12,951 nt of DNA from Candidatus Omnitrophota bacterium (lineage in GTDB: Bacteria; Hinthialibacterota; Hinthialibacteria; OLB16): the NCBI GenBank assembly GCA_020632575.1, contig JACKFH010000068.1:1-12951 (forward strand), in the 5' to 3' direction. A program made the translations under genes and the position numbers. Positions 1 through 7,104 of the stretch are shown piece by piece (position 1 is the stretch's first letter; every line of letters starts with the position of its first letter). The notes under the pieces were generated by a model. The model was not told the origin of the DNA. It saw nothing but the letters and a program-made list of their open reading frames with translations, and searched no databases.

Positions 1-1
1 T

Positions 2-2248
2 TTCACCATTCCTCGCCCCAGCGTCGGACAATGCCGCACTGGATTGCAGGTGGGCGACGACCCCGCGCGCGGAGACCTCACCGTCCTTTTCGAATGCTGC
101 GTGATCGCCCTCTGTTCGGGTGACAATGGCGGCGTCTTTTTCGTTCGCAACCCCGATCCAGGTTCAAGTCGAGACGTGACCCTGCTCAACACGCTGGTTG
201 TCAATAACGCCGACCATGGCATCCGCTTGAGAGGCTTGGGGAGCACCGACTCTTTCACGTTGGATGAAAGTTGTGTGGTTGCCAATGGAAGCCGAGGGCT
301 TCTCCTCAGCGATGACGCCATCAACGAACCCGTGGTTACGATTCAGGACACCCTGATCGATTCAGCTGGGGCCAGCGACCCCATCAACGGGGATGGTTTT
401 AATGGAACCCTGACACTGAACCGGGTCACACTGAACCGCCCCGGAGGGGACCTCATCCAGTTTGAGGCCCAGGTGAATGGAGAAGGAACTTATGTTCTGA
501 CCGATGTCATCGATGGTCCTTCAAGTGACAGCCTCTTTCGTTTGCGAAGCAATGGGGGAGATCTCGATCCACAGAATGGACCGGCCTCGATCACGGTGAA
601 CGAGGGCCTGGTTTCCGACAGCCCCTATCGTTCCGCTCAGGCGGCTTCTGTCAAGGCCGTTTTCGACGGAGTTTACGGCGGCGCCGGGCCGATTTCCGAC
701 GATCCACAATTTTCGAATGTCACCTTCGATAACAGCATCTTCGCGAACATCAGGAAATGGGATAGTTCGACCAACGATTTCCTGGATGTGAGCAACCTCG
801 CCGCCCTCACTGGGCAGGGGAATTCCGGAATGGACCTCACTGGTGGCGCCGAATTCGGCGTCCTGCCGCGAACCACGGTCACTGTCGACCCGACCGCGTC
901 GCCAGTTCCAGGGTCGGTTTATAACACCATCAAAGACGCCGCCGACAACCTCATTGGAGGCGACGCGTGGGGAGGCGGCAACGATTGCATCGAACTGTCG
1001 GACAATGGCGTCCACTATGTCGATGACATCGTCGATTTCAATCCGCTCTCCGCGGGCGCGACCCTTGTGGTCCGCAATGTCCCCGGCGACTCGCCGGTGG
1101 TGGCTCTCGATCCGTTGTCCATCCCCTCCCGGACCTTCCGTTTCAATGACTCCGGAGTGATCACCGTCGAAGGAATCACCTTCATTGGCGCCGCGGGCGT
1201 GGATGCTCGCAACCAGGGGCATCGGAACTTCATCTGGGTGGAGGTCGATGACGCGGGCGATGACATCACCATGACGGTTTCGGATTGCGTCTTCACCGCC
1301 AACAACGGATTCGATCAGCCGATTCTCGATTTCAGCACACCGGTTCCGGCGGGCGACCTCGGGACCTACGGTCGCGCCATTCAAAATGGCGACGACCCCG
1401 TCAATGGAGATAATTTCGATCTCCTCATCGAAAACTGTGCGTTCGCTTATTGCAACGAGGGCGACGGGGCGGTTCAAGCCTTCCGGGATTCGCCGCTCTC
1501 TCAAAACTTGACCATCAGAGGTTGCATCTTCGCCAACAACAATGGCTCGTGTGTCCGTCTCGATGGCGTGGATGGCGACACTTTTCTCTTCGAGAATTGT
1601 GTCACCACCCTGAACCGTGACGGTCGAGGTTTGCTCCTGCGTCCCGCCAACACCGGCGTGGGAACCTCCCTCACCGTTCGTGACAGCATCATCGACCAGA
1701 CCGGGGCCAGCACCCCGATCAACATCGATGGGCCTCTCGGCGCTGGAACGCTGACCGTGGAGAGGACGACCATTGCCCGACCGGGGGCCGATTACATCCT
1801 TCTTGAAGGACAGCGAGACGGCGAGGGGACCATCGAATTGACTGACATTGTCGCGGCGCCGGGCGCCGACAGCCTGGTGCGGTTTGTCGGCGACAATCTG
1901 GGGGATGGCGATTCTCCCGCGTCTCTCACCGCCAACATCGGCATTGCCTCGGACAAACCCTACCGCGGCAGTCAGTCCACCGCGATCATGGCGGCATTCG
2001 ACAGTCTCTATAGTGGGAATGGGCCGATTCCGGACGACCCCATGTTTGTCAACACGGTGTGGGATTCCTCCTTCGCCGGAATGACCGCCTGGGATTCTTC
2101 CACCAACTATTTCTTCGATGTGAACCAACTGTCCTTCTGCGGTCAAGGCAGCGGCGGGAGCGACCTCTCCGGAGGCGCCGAGACTCACTTCACCGCCTGT
2201 GTCCCTCCGCCAGGAGCATCGGTCGATGATTGGGATCTTTATGAGTAA
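2..2248 (+). CDS. Right-handed beta-helix repeat protein, 5' end missing
   Basis: The frame is open from base 2 through the left edge of the window, so the start is missing; a TTG at 44 is only an internal codon. The visible 748 codons encode an acidic, Asp/Gly/Asn/Thr-rich protein with repeated short strands of the type ENCVF, VRDSIID and LTVERTTI, typical of parallel beta-helix (pectate-lyase-like) proteins of the surface or periplasm. It contains two related halves. Landmarks repeat about 1.33 kb apart: NGDDP/VGDDP (53 and 1388), WDSSTN followed by F(L/F)DV (about 761 and 2090), and GGAE (842 and 2171). No catalytic motif, dockerin or sorting signal is seen at the C-terminus, which ends DDWDLYE. 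Binding or structural role is possible; enzyme activity cannot be assigned. A terminator follows, so it is probably transcribed separately from the next gene. Confidence 0.8.
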   Translation, partial: FTIPRPSVGQCRTGLQVGDDPARGDLTVLFECCVIALCSGDNGGVFFVRNPDPGSSRDVTLLNTLVVNNADHGIRLRGLGSTDSFTLDESCVVANGSRGLLLSDDAINEPVVTIQDTLIDSAGASDPINGDGFNGTLTLNRVTLNRPGGDLIQFEAQVNGEGTYVLTDVIDGPSSDSLFRLRSNGGDLDPQNGPASITVNEGLVSDSPYRSAQAASVKAVFDGVYGGAGPISDDPQFSNVTFDNSIFANIRKWDSSTNDFLDVSNLAALTGQGNSGMDLTGGAEFGVLPRTTVTVDPTASPVPGSVYNTIKDAADNLIGGDAWGGGNDCIELSDNGVHYVDDIVDFNPLSAGATLVVRNVPGDSPVVALDPLSIPSRTFRFNDSGVITVEGITFIGAAGVDARNQGHRNFIWVEVDDAGDDITMTVSDCVFTANNGFDQPILDFSTPVPAGDLGTYGRAIQNGDDPVNGDNFDLLIENCAFAYCNEGDGAVQAFRDSPLSQNLTIRGCIFANNNGSCVRLDGVDGDTFLFENCVTTLNRDGRGLLLRPANTGVGTSLTVRDSIIDQTGASTPINIDGPLGAGTLTVERTTIARPGADYILLEGQRDGEGTIELTDIVAAPGADSLVRFVGDNLGDGDSPASLTANIGIASDKPYRGSQSTAIMAAFDSLYSGNGPIPDDPMFVNTVWDSSFAGMTAWDSSTNYFFDVNQLSFCGQGSGGSDLSGGAETHFTACVPPPGASVDDWDLYE

Positions 2249-2299
2249 GCGACTGAACACGAAAAAAATTGAATGGAGACAGGACCTCCGATTGTCGGT

Positions 2300-2327
2300 T
2301 TGACAGATTCGCACACACCGGTAATGT
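2300..2327 (+). promoter_or_regulatory. Weak candidate promoter upstream of the propeller gene
   Basis: A perfect TTGACA (2300-2305) is followed after 16 bases by TAATGT (2322-2327), which matches the -10 consensus at only three positions. If used, transcription would start near 2334, just before the terminator hairpin at 2342-2377, so the leader of the 2460 gene would have to pass through a terminator. That makes this either an attenuated promoter or a chance match. Confidence 0.25.
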
Positions 2328-2341
2328 TTTGTTTTTCTCTC

Positions 2342-2386
2342 GGGTTCGGGAACTCTCTTCCACGGGTTCCCGGACCCCATTTTTTT
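2342..2386 (+). terminator. Rho-independent terminator
   Basis: GGGTTCGGGAAC (2342-2353) pairs with GTTCCCGGACCC (2366-2377) as a 12-bp GC-rich stem with one U-G wobble and a 12-base loop, followed two bases later by seven T (2380-2386). It lies 93 bases after the beta-helix stop codon and upstream of the next gene, as expected for a factor-independent terminator of the beta-helix transcript. Confidence 0.65.
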
Positions 2387-2400
2387 CTGGAGCGGTATGA

Positions 2401-2430
2401 TCGGATTTCTTCATGCTCTTCATGACCCGA
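2401..2430. repeat. Short 9-base tandem repeat with inverted ends
   Basis: On the minus strand two consecutive 9-mers, CATGAAGAG and CATGAAGAA, stand between TCGG and CCGA ends. The unit resembles the CATGGAAGR words in the large inverted repeat at 12834-12951, and both sit between genes. It may be a remnant of the same repeat class; two copies are little evidence. The rest of the 211-base gap 2249-2459 holds only the terminator, the weak promoter match and the ribosome binding site. Confidence 0.3.
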
Positions 2431-2448
2431 AATTGGAGAAAGTTCCTT

Positions 2449-2454
2449 AGGAGG
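2449..2454 (+). promoter_or_regulatory. Strong Shine-Dalgarno of the propeller gene
   Basis: AGGAGG sits five bases before ATG 2460, within CTTAGGAGGAGAAA. It is the best ribosome binding site in the window and fixes the start of the downstream gene. Confidence 0.8.
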
Positions 2455-2459
2455 AGAAA

Positions 2460-4076
2460 ATGAACTCACCTCGAATCATCGCGACGTTGATTCTATTGAC
2501 GGCCCCATTCTTGACTCTTCATTGCGGGGCGATTGAGCACAACCGAGGAACCGGCGAACCCTATGCTCTCTCGGGGAACCGCCTGGCCTTCCACAACTGG
2601 TATTACATACGCCCCGGCCAACTCGATTGGCAAAACTCCGAGGGGAAGAGCGTTTACTCGAGCGGGGCGGAGAAGGCCGGACGATTCGAATCGAAATTTC
2701 ATTATTACGATTACCCTCACGGCATCCAGATTGTCGCGCATCCCGCCGAAAAGACTGGGCCTGTCATCGAACGAGAAAAACCTTGGGAGGAGATGGGCAT
2801 CCGCGTCAGTTCACTCCTCCATGAGGAGGGTGTTTACCGGATGTGGGGGACCAGCCAATCCGCGAAGGGCGTGGACTACGGATGTTATTTCGAGTCGACC
2901 GACGGCCTACATTGGATTCGACCGAATCTTGGGATAGTCGACTACGCGGGGGACACCGACACCAACCTCCTCGAGTTCGATAAGCCTGTGTCCATTTTCA
3001 AGGATCCGACCGCGCAGCCCGAAGAACGTTACAAGACGGTTTGGCACGGCGATTTTGAACCGGAGCAGTTCGAGGAATACAAAAGGGACCATCTGTGGTC
3101 CGTAATGGCGACCGAGACCGATCCGGGCAGATTTCACTCAATAAGAGCTGCGGTGTCGCCAGACGGTCTTAGGTGGGAAACACTCCCTCGCCCCCTTTCT
3201 GTCGAGCCGAGCGACACGAACGTTGTCTGCACCTATGACTCCACCCTCAAGAAATATGTGATGTACACTCGGAATTACATGATCGGCCCTCGCGCCGAGG
3301 GATTTCCGAATCCCACGGAGCGAATGCATCAATTCGTCTTTCGCCGCGCCATCGGACGGACCGAGAGTGACAGTTTCTATGAATTCCCTTTGTCCCAGGT
3401 GATTGTCGAACCGGGTCCGGAAAAGCTCCCCACCGACACCTTTTACACCAGCTGCAAAACAACCTTACCCGGCGCGCCGGACCACCACCTGATGTTCCCA
3501 GCCATTTATCACCAGAGCGATGACACCACCAGCATCGAAATCCAAGCGAGTTATGACGGGAAACTTTGGCATAAGATTCCCGGTTCGCCGATCCTAGAGC
3601 CTGGACCGGAGGGCTCCTGGGATGGCGGCTGTATTTTCACGACTCATAACCTGGCCGAACTTCCGAATGGAGATTTCGCTCTCCCCTACACTGGTTATCT
3701 CTACCCACACAAATACCCTCGCGGGGCCTGGGGGTACGATATTGGAATGGCGATTTGGCCGAAGGGGCGCATGATCGGGTTGGAGGCCGAGGATGAGGGG
3801 GAGTTCGCCACCATGGCGATCGTCCTTCCTGGGTCGAAAATGGGCATCAATGCCCTCACCAAACGCGCCGGTCAGATCCTGGTGGAAGTCGCCGATTACA
3901 ATGGCGATCCGATTACCGGCCACACGTTTGAGGACGCCGATCCCATCGTCGGAGATCAATTCGGAACAACGATCACTTGGAACGGGGAGTCCGACTTAGG
4001 GGTAGAGAAGGGAACCCCGGTCATTCTCCGATTCAGAATGAAGATGGCCGAGATCTTTTATCTTGATTTTGAATGA
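2460..4076 (+). CDS. Secreted glycosidase-like five-bladed beta-propeller protein
   Basis: The 538-residue product starts with a Sec-type signal peptide (Arg5, then a hydrophobic stretch about 6-20, likely cleavage after LHCGA at residue 24). The body resembles GH43/GH32-clan propellers: blade motifs YRMWG (126-130), ESTDGLHW (145-152), FKDPTAQPEERYK (180-192), AVSPDGLRW (about 233-241) and SYDGKLWHKIPGSPIL (about 364-379), the SxDGLxW/F pattern of arabinanase/invertase-like folds. From about residue 450 there is a C-terminal beta-sandwich module (LPGSKMGINA to FYLDFE) of the type seen in similar planctomycete proteins. It probably binds or cuts an extracellular glycan; the substrate and the catalytic acids cannot be assigned. 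ATG 2460 is fixed by the Shine-Dalgarno. The gene stands alone, converging with the dehydrogenase gene with 27 bases between them. Confidence 0.7.
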   Translation: MNSPRIIATLILLTAPFLTLHCGAIEHNRGTGEPYALSGNRLAFHNWYYIRPGQLDWQNSEGKSVYSSGAEKAGRFESKFHYYDYPHGIQIVAHPAEKTGPVIEREKPWEEMGIRVSSLLHEEGVYRMWGTSQSAKGVDYGCYFESTDGLHWIRPNLGIVDYAGDTDTNLLEFDKPVSIFKDPTAQPEERYKTVWHGDFEPEQFEEYKRDHLWSVMATETDPGRFHSIRAAVSPDGLRWETLPRPLSVEPSDTNVVCTYDSTLKKYVMYTRNYMIGPRAEGFPNPTERMHQFVFRRAIGRTESDSFYEFPLSQVIVEPGPEKLPTDTFYTSCKTTLPGAPDHHLMFPAIYHQSDDTTSIEIQASYDGKLWHKIPGSPILEPGPEGSWDGGCIFTTHNLAELPNGDFALPYTGYLYPHKYPRGAWGYDIGMAIWPKGRMIGLEAEDEGEFATMAIVLPGSKMGINALTKRAGQILVEVADYNGDPITGHTFEDADPIVGDQFGTTITWNGESDLGVEKGTPVILRFRMKMAEIFYLDFE

Positions 4077-4103
4077 ACGCCGAGAGATTTTTTGGTTGCC
4101 TTC

Positions 4104-5078
4104 TCAATCGTAGACTTCCGGGTTAAGCACATTTTCGGGCCGTCTGCCTTGCAGGACATCGATGGCGTTTTGAATGGCGAACCGGCTGACCGCGCGAACC
4201 CCCTCGATGGCCCGGTTTCCCAGATGAGGAGTGCAGATGTGGTTGGGATTGTGGAGAAGCCTTTCGATCTCCACTCGAGGAGCGTCATCAGTCGCGGCCC
4301 CCGCGATGACCTTTTGCTCCAGAGCATCGGCTAGGGCGTCCTCTTTCACCAATTCATCGCGAGCCGTGTTGATCAGATAGGCGGTCGGTTTCATCAACCG
4401 GAGTTCCTCCTCCCCGACGATGCCCCGTGTGTCTGGATTGAGCCTTAGGTGGATGGAGAGGAAATCCGACCGGCTCAACAATTCCTCGAATGAGACAAGT
4501 TCGATCCGCTGTTCTCGCACAAAATCCATTTTGGGTTGCGTGTCGCAGGCGATCACCTTCATTTCAAATCCCGCCGCCCGCCGCGCCACTGCCCGTCCGA
4601 TGTTGCCCAAACCGAGAATCCCGAGCGTCTTTCCGTAGACTGTCGGCGGAATCTTCCTCTCGTATTGTCCTCTTTGTGCCAATTCGTACTGCTGGGGGAT
4701 CCGTCGCACGATCGCCAGTAGCAAACCCCAGGTCATGTCCGCCACCACCTCCGCTCCCTCGGGTGCGGGAGAGGAGACCACAACCACGCCGGCTCTCGTC
4801 GCCGCCGATGGATCCACCACCCCGTCATAACCGCTGGAAGCCAATGAGAGAACCTTGAGGTCAGGCAGACTCTCGAAATAGCGGGGGATAACTGGAGTGT
4901 AAAAGGGCCCAATGATCCCATCGAATCCCTCGCTACCCGGAATGATTTCCTCGAGGTTGAATGGATCGATCTCGCGATTGGCCACAAACTCGAAACCCTG
5001 GGACTCCACCCAGTCCCTCAGTTCTTCGGCGACATCCAGACAAGTTCCGTTGATGACCCGTATTCGTGGCTTTGACAA
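4104..5078 (-). CDS. NAD-dependent D-2-hydroxyacid dehydrogenase
   Basis: This 324-residue protein has the normal length and two-domain order of the D-2-hydroxyacid dehydrogenase family (glycerate, phosphoglycerate and glyoxylate reductases). The Rossmann motif is GLGNIG (156-161), with Asp179 at the end of the second strand favouring NAD over NADP. The catalytic Arg is Arg240 in LINTARDE and the catalytic His is His285 in CTPHLG. The usual DVFxxEP segment reads TDDAPRVE, so the catalytic Glu is probably Glu270, in an altered context. The start is TTG 5078, supported by AAGGA seven bases upstream; no ATG fits. It reduces a 2-oxoacid or oxidises a D-2-hydroxyacid; substrate unknown. It is divergent from the sugar operon and appears to share its promoter region and LacI-type operator, so it may serve the same pathway. 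Confidence 0.88.
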   Translation of the reverse strand: MSKPRIRVINGTCLDVAEELRDWVESQGFEFVANREIDPFNLEEIIPGSEGFDGIIGPFYTPVIPRYFESLPDLKVLSLASSGYDGVVDPSAATRAGVVVVSSPAPEGAEVVADMTWGLLLAIVRRIPQQYELAQRGQYERKIPPTVYGKTLGILGLGNIGRAVARRAAGFEMKVIACDTQPKMDFVREQRIELVSFEELLSRSDFLSIHLRLNPDTRGIVGEEELRLMKPTAYLINTARDELVKEDALADALEQKVIAGAATDDAPRVEIERLLHNPNHICTPHLGNRAIEGVRAVSRFAIQNAIDVLQGRRPENVLNPEVYD

Positions 5079-5135
5079 GGCTGTGTCCTTCCCACACAGG
5101 ATATAATCGATGATGAAATCGCAAGTGACGAAAGG

Positions 5136-5164
5136 AAAATATCGCGGAATGTAAACGTTTGCAA
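5136..5164 (-). promoter_or_regulatory. Promoter of the dehydrogenase gene
   Basis: On the minus strand TTGCAA (5164-5159) is followed by a 17-base spacer and TATTTT (5141-5136), four of six matches in each hexamer at ideal spacing. The predicted start is near 5129, giving a leader of about 50 bases to the TTG start. The -35 hexamer is shared with the plus-strand promoter. Confidence 0.45.
5150..5163. promoter_or_regulatory. LacI/GalR-family operator
   Basis: TGTAAACGTTTGCA is a near-perfect palindrome (12 of 14 positions symmetric) with the central CG and flanking A/T tracts typical of LacI/GalR-family operators such as PurR and CcpA sites. It lies over the shared -35 hexamer of two divergent promoters, where a bound repressor would block both. 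No LacI-family gene is in the window. The match to the family consensus is from memory and cannot be scored here. Confidence 0.6.
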
Positions 5165-5187
5165 TAGGAGATTGACTCTGATATCAT
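5159..5187 (+). promoter_or_regulatory. Promoter of the five-gene sugar operon
   Basis: TTGCAA (5159-5164), a 17-base spacer, then TATCAT (5182-5187; five of six matches to TATAAT). The predicted start is near 5194, giving a leader of about 53 bases to ATG 5247. A second option is TTGACT (5172-5177) with GTGAAT (5195-5200), also 17 bases apart but with a poorer -10. The LacI-type palindrome overlaps the first option. Confidence 0.45.
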
Positions 5188-5246
5188 TCTTTTTGTGAAT
5201 CAAGCCGCCCTCTCACCAAATCTTCGGAAAGCGAATCCATTTGCCC

Positions 5247-5729
5247 ATGGCCAATCGACCGACCGATCATAAAAACCTCGACCTGGATCGATTGAACCGC
5301 GATGTCGCCTTTGGGCGGTCGGACGGATCGATCATCTGGCAGCCTCGAATCCAATGCTGGTTCACCGACAAGGAGTTCGCCGGAATCCCCTATCCCGATC
5401 GGTATCGGGGGATGACTCGGTCGCAGGTCTATCGGGATCTCGGTTGCTCCAACCGGGTTTATCTCTATAACCAATGCTATCGGAAGATCGAACCGAAGAC
5501 GGTGATTCGCCGTGAGGCGGAATTGGGGGGCGGCCGTATCAAAAGGATCGTGGAGACACCGGTCGGTTCGATCCATGCCATCTTCAAGAAGACCCCAAAC
5601 AGCCCCCTCGAGATACGTGAGGAATACTGGGTGAAGACTCCCGAGGAGATGCGAGTTGCCACCTGGGTTCTCGATGAGTCCTCATGGGAGTGGGATCAGG
5701 ACAAGTTCGATGAGGTCCATCGGGATTAG
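5247..5729 (+). CDS. URO-D-fold protein 1, N-terminal part (broken gene)
   Basis: This frame encodes the first 160 residues of a uroporphyrinogen-decarboxylase-fold (TIM-barrel) protein of the catabolic or methyltransferase-like type, not a heme enzyme. It shows LNRDVAFGRSDGSIIWQPRI near the N-terminus and ends with VHRD at a TAG (5727-5729). The rest of the barrel continues in another frame at 5750. One missing base next to the TAG (GAT-T-TAGGG) would restore one continuous frame reading DLGRPRGPNMYMPR. The alternative is a substituted TAG plus a base lost in GGGGCCCC, which would read DLGDLGAPNMYMPR. ATG 5247 is chosen; an in-frame TTG at 5241 has GGAAAG nine bases upstream and is also possible. 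It is the first gene of the operon, behind the LacI-type operator. Confidence 0.7.
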   Translation: MANRPTDHKNLDLDRLNRDVAFGRSDGSIIWQPRIQCWFTDKEFAGIPYPDRYRGMTRSQVYRDLGCSNRVYLYNQCYRKIEPKTVIRREAELGGGRIKRIVETPVGSIHAIFKKTPNSPLEIREEYWVKTPEEMRVATWVLDESSWEWDQDKFDEVHRD

Positions 5730-5749
5730 GGCGACCTCGGGGCCCCAAT

Positions 5750-6559
5750 ATGTACATGCCCCGGATCAATGTTCAGGATCTCTATATCAACACGATGGGT
5801 GTTGAGAATGCGGTCTACGCCATCATGGAGTGGGGAGACATCGTGAAGGATTATTTCCGAGCCCTCCATGAAAACCACCTTCGGATGATCGAAGTGATCA
5901 ATGAATCGCCGATCGAGTTGATATGCTTTGGAGATAATTTTCACTGCGCGACTCTTTCACCCAAATTGTTCGAACAACATGTCCTTCCCGCCTACTTGGA
6001 CCGATGCGACAAACTCCACAAGGGAGGGAAATTCGTTTTCTCGCATTGGGATGGCGACACCAAAGCGTTGCTGCCCTACGCCAAGACTTGCGGTCTCGAT
6101 GGCATTGAGGCGATCACTCCGATCCCTCAGGGAGATGTCACCCTCGAGGAGATGAAAGAGGCGCTCGGGGATGAAGTCGTTCTATTCGATGGCATCCCAG
6201 CAATCTTGTTCGATGAGATCTATCCCGAAGAGGAACTGATCGCCTGCACCGAAAAGGTGATCGAGTATTTCGCCCCGAAGCTTATTCTGGGCATCTCCGA
6301 TGAGATGAGTTCGACCGGAGATCTGGAAAGAGTGAGGCTGGTTGGTGAAATCGTTGACAACTACAACGCCGATATCGCAACCGAGAAGGGAACGGAAGAC
6401 GCTTGGAACAGGTCTGAACCGTTGAGATTCTTCGATGGCGACAATTCCCATAATGGATGCGGCGTCTTCCGATTTATTGATGGAACTGGATGGAGAGAAT
6501 TCGCATCATGTCAAAACCATTTGATGTCATGGTCGCGGGGCACCTGTGTCTCGATGTGA
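5750..6559 (+). CDS. URO-D-fold protein 1, C-terminal part (broken gene)
   Basis: This is the continuation of the 5247 gene in a shifted frame; homologous sequence runs from MYMPRINVQDLYINTMGVEN to GISDEMSSTGD and LVGEIVDNYNAD. Barrel landmarks are CFGDNFHCATLSP, FSHWDGDTK (a His-x-Asp pair that could bind metal or substrate) and GISDEMSSTGD at the C-terminal end. The Cys found at that end in URO-D protein 2 (SNCVYPG) is absent. After about 6390 the frame runs on for some 60 residues that do not look like the family and overlaps the kinase start by 52 bases; stops in the other two frames at 6412-6420 suggest a real end there and another small indel. The joined protein would be about 380 residues without the tail, normal for the family. 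Confidence 0.7.
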   Translation: MYMPRINVQDLYINTMGVENAVYAIMEWGDIVKDYFRALHENHLRMIEVINESPIELICFGDNFHCATLSPKLFEQHVLPAYLDRCDKLHKGGKFVFSHWDGDTKALLPYAKTCGLDGIEAITPIPQGDVTLEEMKEALGDEVVLFDGIPAILFDEIYPEEELIACTEKVIEYFAPKLILGISDEMSSTGDLERVRLVGEIVDNYNADIATEKGTEDAWNRSEPLRFFDGDNSHNGCGVFRFIDGTGWREFASCQNHLMSWSRGTCVSM

Positions 6560-6825
6560 TCCCTCGTTTCTTCGACACTGGGGCGAGGCGGATCGATGAG
6601 ATCATTCGCCCCGGAAAGCTGGTCAATGTCGGCCCGGCCACCATTAGCACCGGCGGGCCTGTGTCGAATACCGGGATCAATCTCAAAAACCTGGGGAACC
6701 GGGTCTGTTTCTGCGCACGGTTAGGGAATGACGAGTTTGGCCGCCTTGCTCAAGAACGACTGGACCAATCCGGAAGCGCCGAGGGGGTCCGGATGGTGGA
6801 GGGTCCACCACCGCCTACACCCTAG
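6508..6825 (+). CDS. PfkB/ribokinase-family sugar kinase, N-terminal part (broken gene)
   Basis: The start MSKPFDVMVAGHLCLDVIP is the first strand of the PfkB fold, and ISTGGPVSNTGINLKNLG is the glycine-rich sugar-binding motif at residues about 52-69. ATG 6508 is preferred over ATG 6490 because GGAGAG lies ten bases upstream. Similarity ends at MVEG; the last residues, PPPPTP, are out of frame. Shifting by one base (a G lost in GAGGGTCC, about 6801-6803) gives STTAYTLVLAPVGIDRIFLHNTG, the expected substrate-lid and core region, which continues at 6804. Alone, this fragment lacks the catalytic base and could not work. Confidence 0.75.
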   Translation: MSKPFDVMVAGHLCLDVIPRFFDTGARRIDEIIRPGKLVNVGPATISTGGPVSNTGINLKNLGNRVCFCARLGNDEFGRLAQERLDQSGSAEGVRMVEGPPPPTP

Positions 6826-7101
6826 TGCTTGCTCCTGTTGGTATCGATCGTATCTTCCTCCACAACACAGGCGCCAACGATGACTTTGGTCCGAGGATCT
6901 CGATCCCAAACTCATCGAGCAGTGCCGTCACTTTCATTTCGGATACCCACCTCTTCTCAAACGATTGTATCGGGATGGCGGCGATAACCTCACCGAGATC
7001 TTTCGCATCGCCAAAAAGGCCGGCGCCACCACCTCCTCGATATGTCTCCCCGATATCGATTCTGAATCAGGCAAGGTCGACTGGACTGGCGTTCTCAAAA
7101 G
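6804..7101 (+). pseudogene. PfkB kinase, middle part spread over two frames
   Basis: The middle of the kinase is readable only by changing frame. 6804-6893 encodes STTAYTLVLAPVGIDRIF and NDDFGP. From 6893 a shifted frame encodes EDLDPKLIEQCRHFHFGYPP, then KRLYRDGGDNLTEIFRIAKK and LPDIDSESGKVDW. The change at 6891-6896 fits one G lost from CCGGAG. A further change at the four A of 7097-7100 leads to the C-terminal part. The family motif SLDMSLPD is expected just before the aspartate stretch; here LDMS is encoded out of frame at 7036-7047. Substrate-binding landmarks are kept in each piece, so either the breaks are recent or they are sequencing errors. Confidence 0.65.
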
Positions 7102-7104
7102 GTC

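Noticed and set aside
521..2380. 619-codon open frame on the minus strand opposite the beta-helix gene
   Set aside because: Composition is Arg/Gly/Val/Asp-rich with no fold pattern. The plus strand shows an internal protein-level duplication and clear beta-helix strands, and the minus frame runs through the terminator hairpin. It is a mirror of strong codon bias.
2460..2532. Lipoprotein signal in the propeller protein (Cys22)
   Set aside because: The residues before Cys are TLH; His at -1 does not fit the lipobox, so ordinary signal peptidase cleavage is preferred.
4077..4103. Bidirectional terminator between the convergent genes
   Set aside because: There is a run of six T, but no GC-rich stem could be found in or around the 27-base gap.
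5172..5200. TTGACT/GTGAAT as the main operon promoter
   Set aside because: The -10 matches at only three positions; the TTGCAA/TATCAT pair has the better -10 at the same spacing and lies under the operator. Kept only as an alternative.
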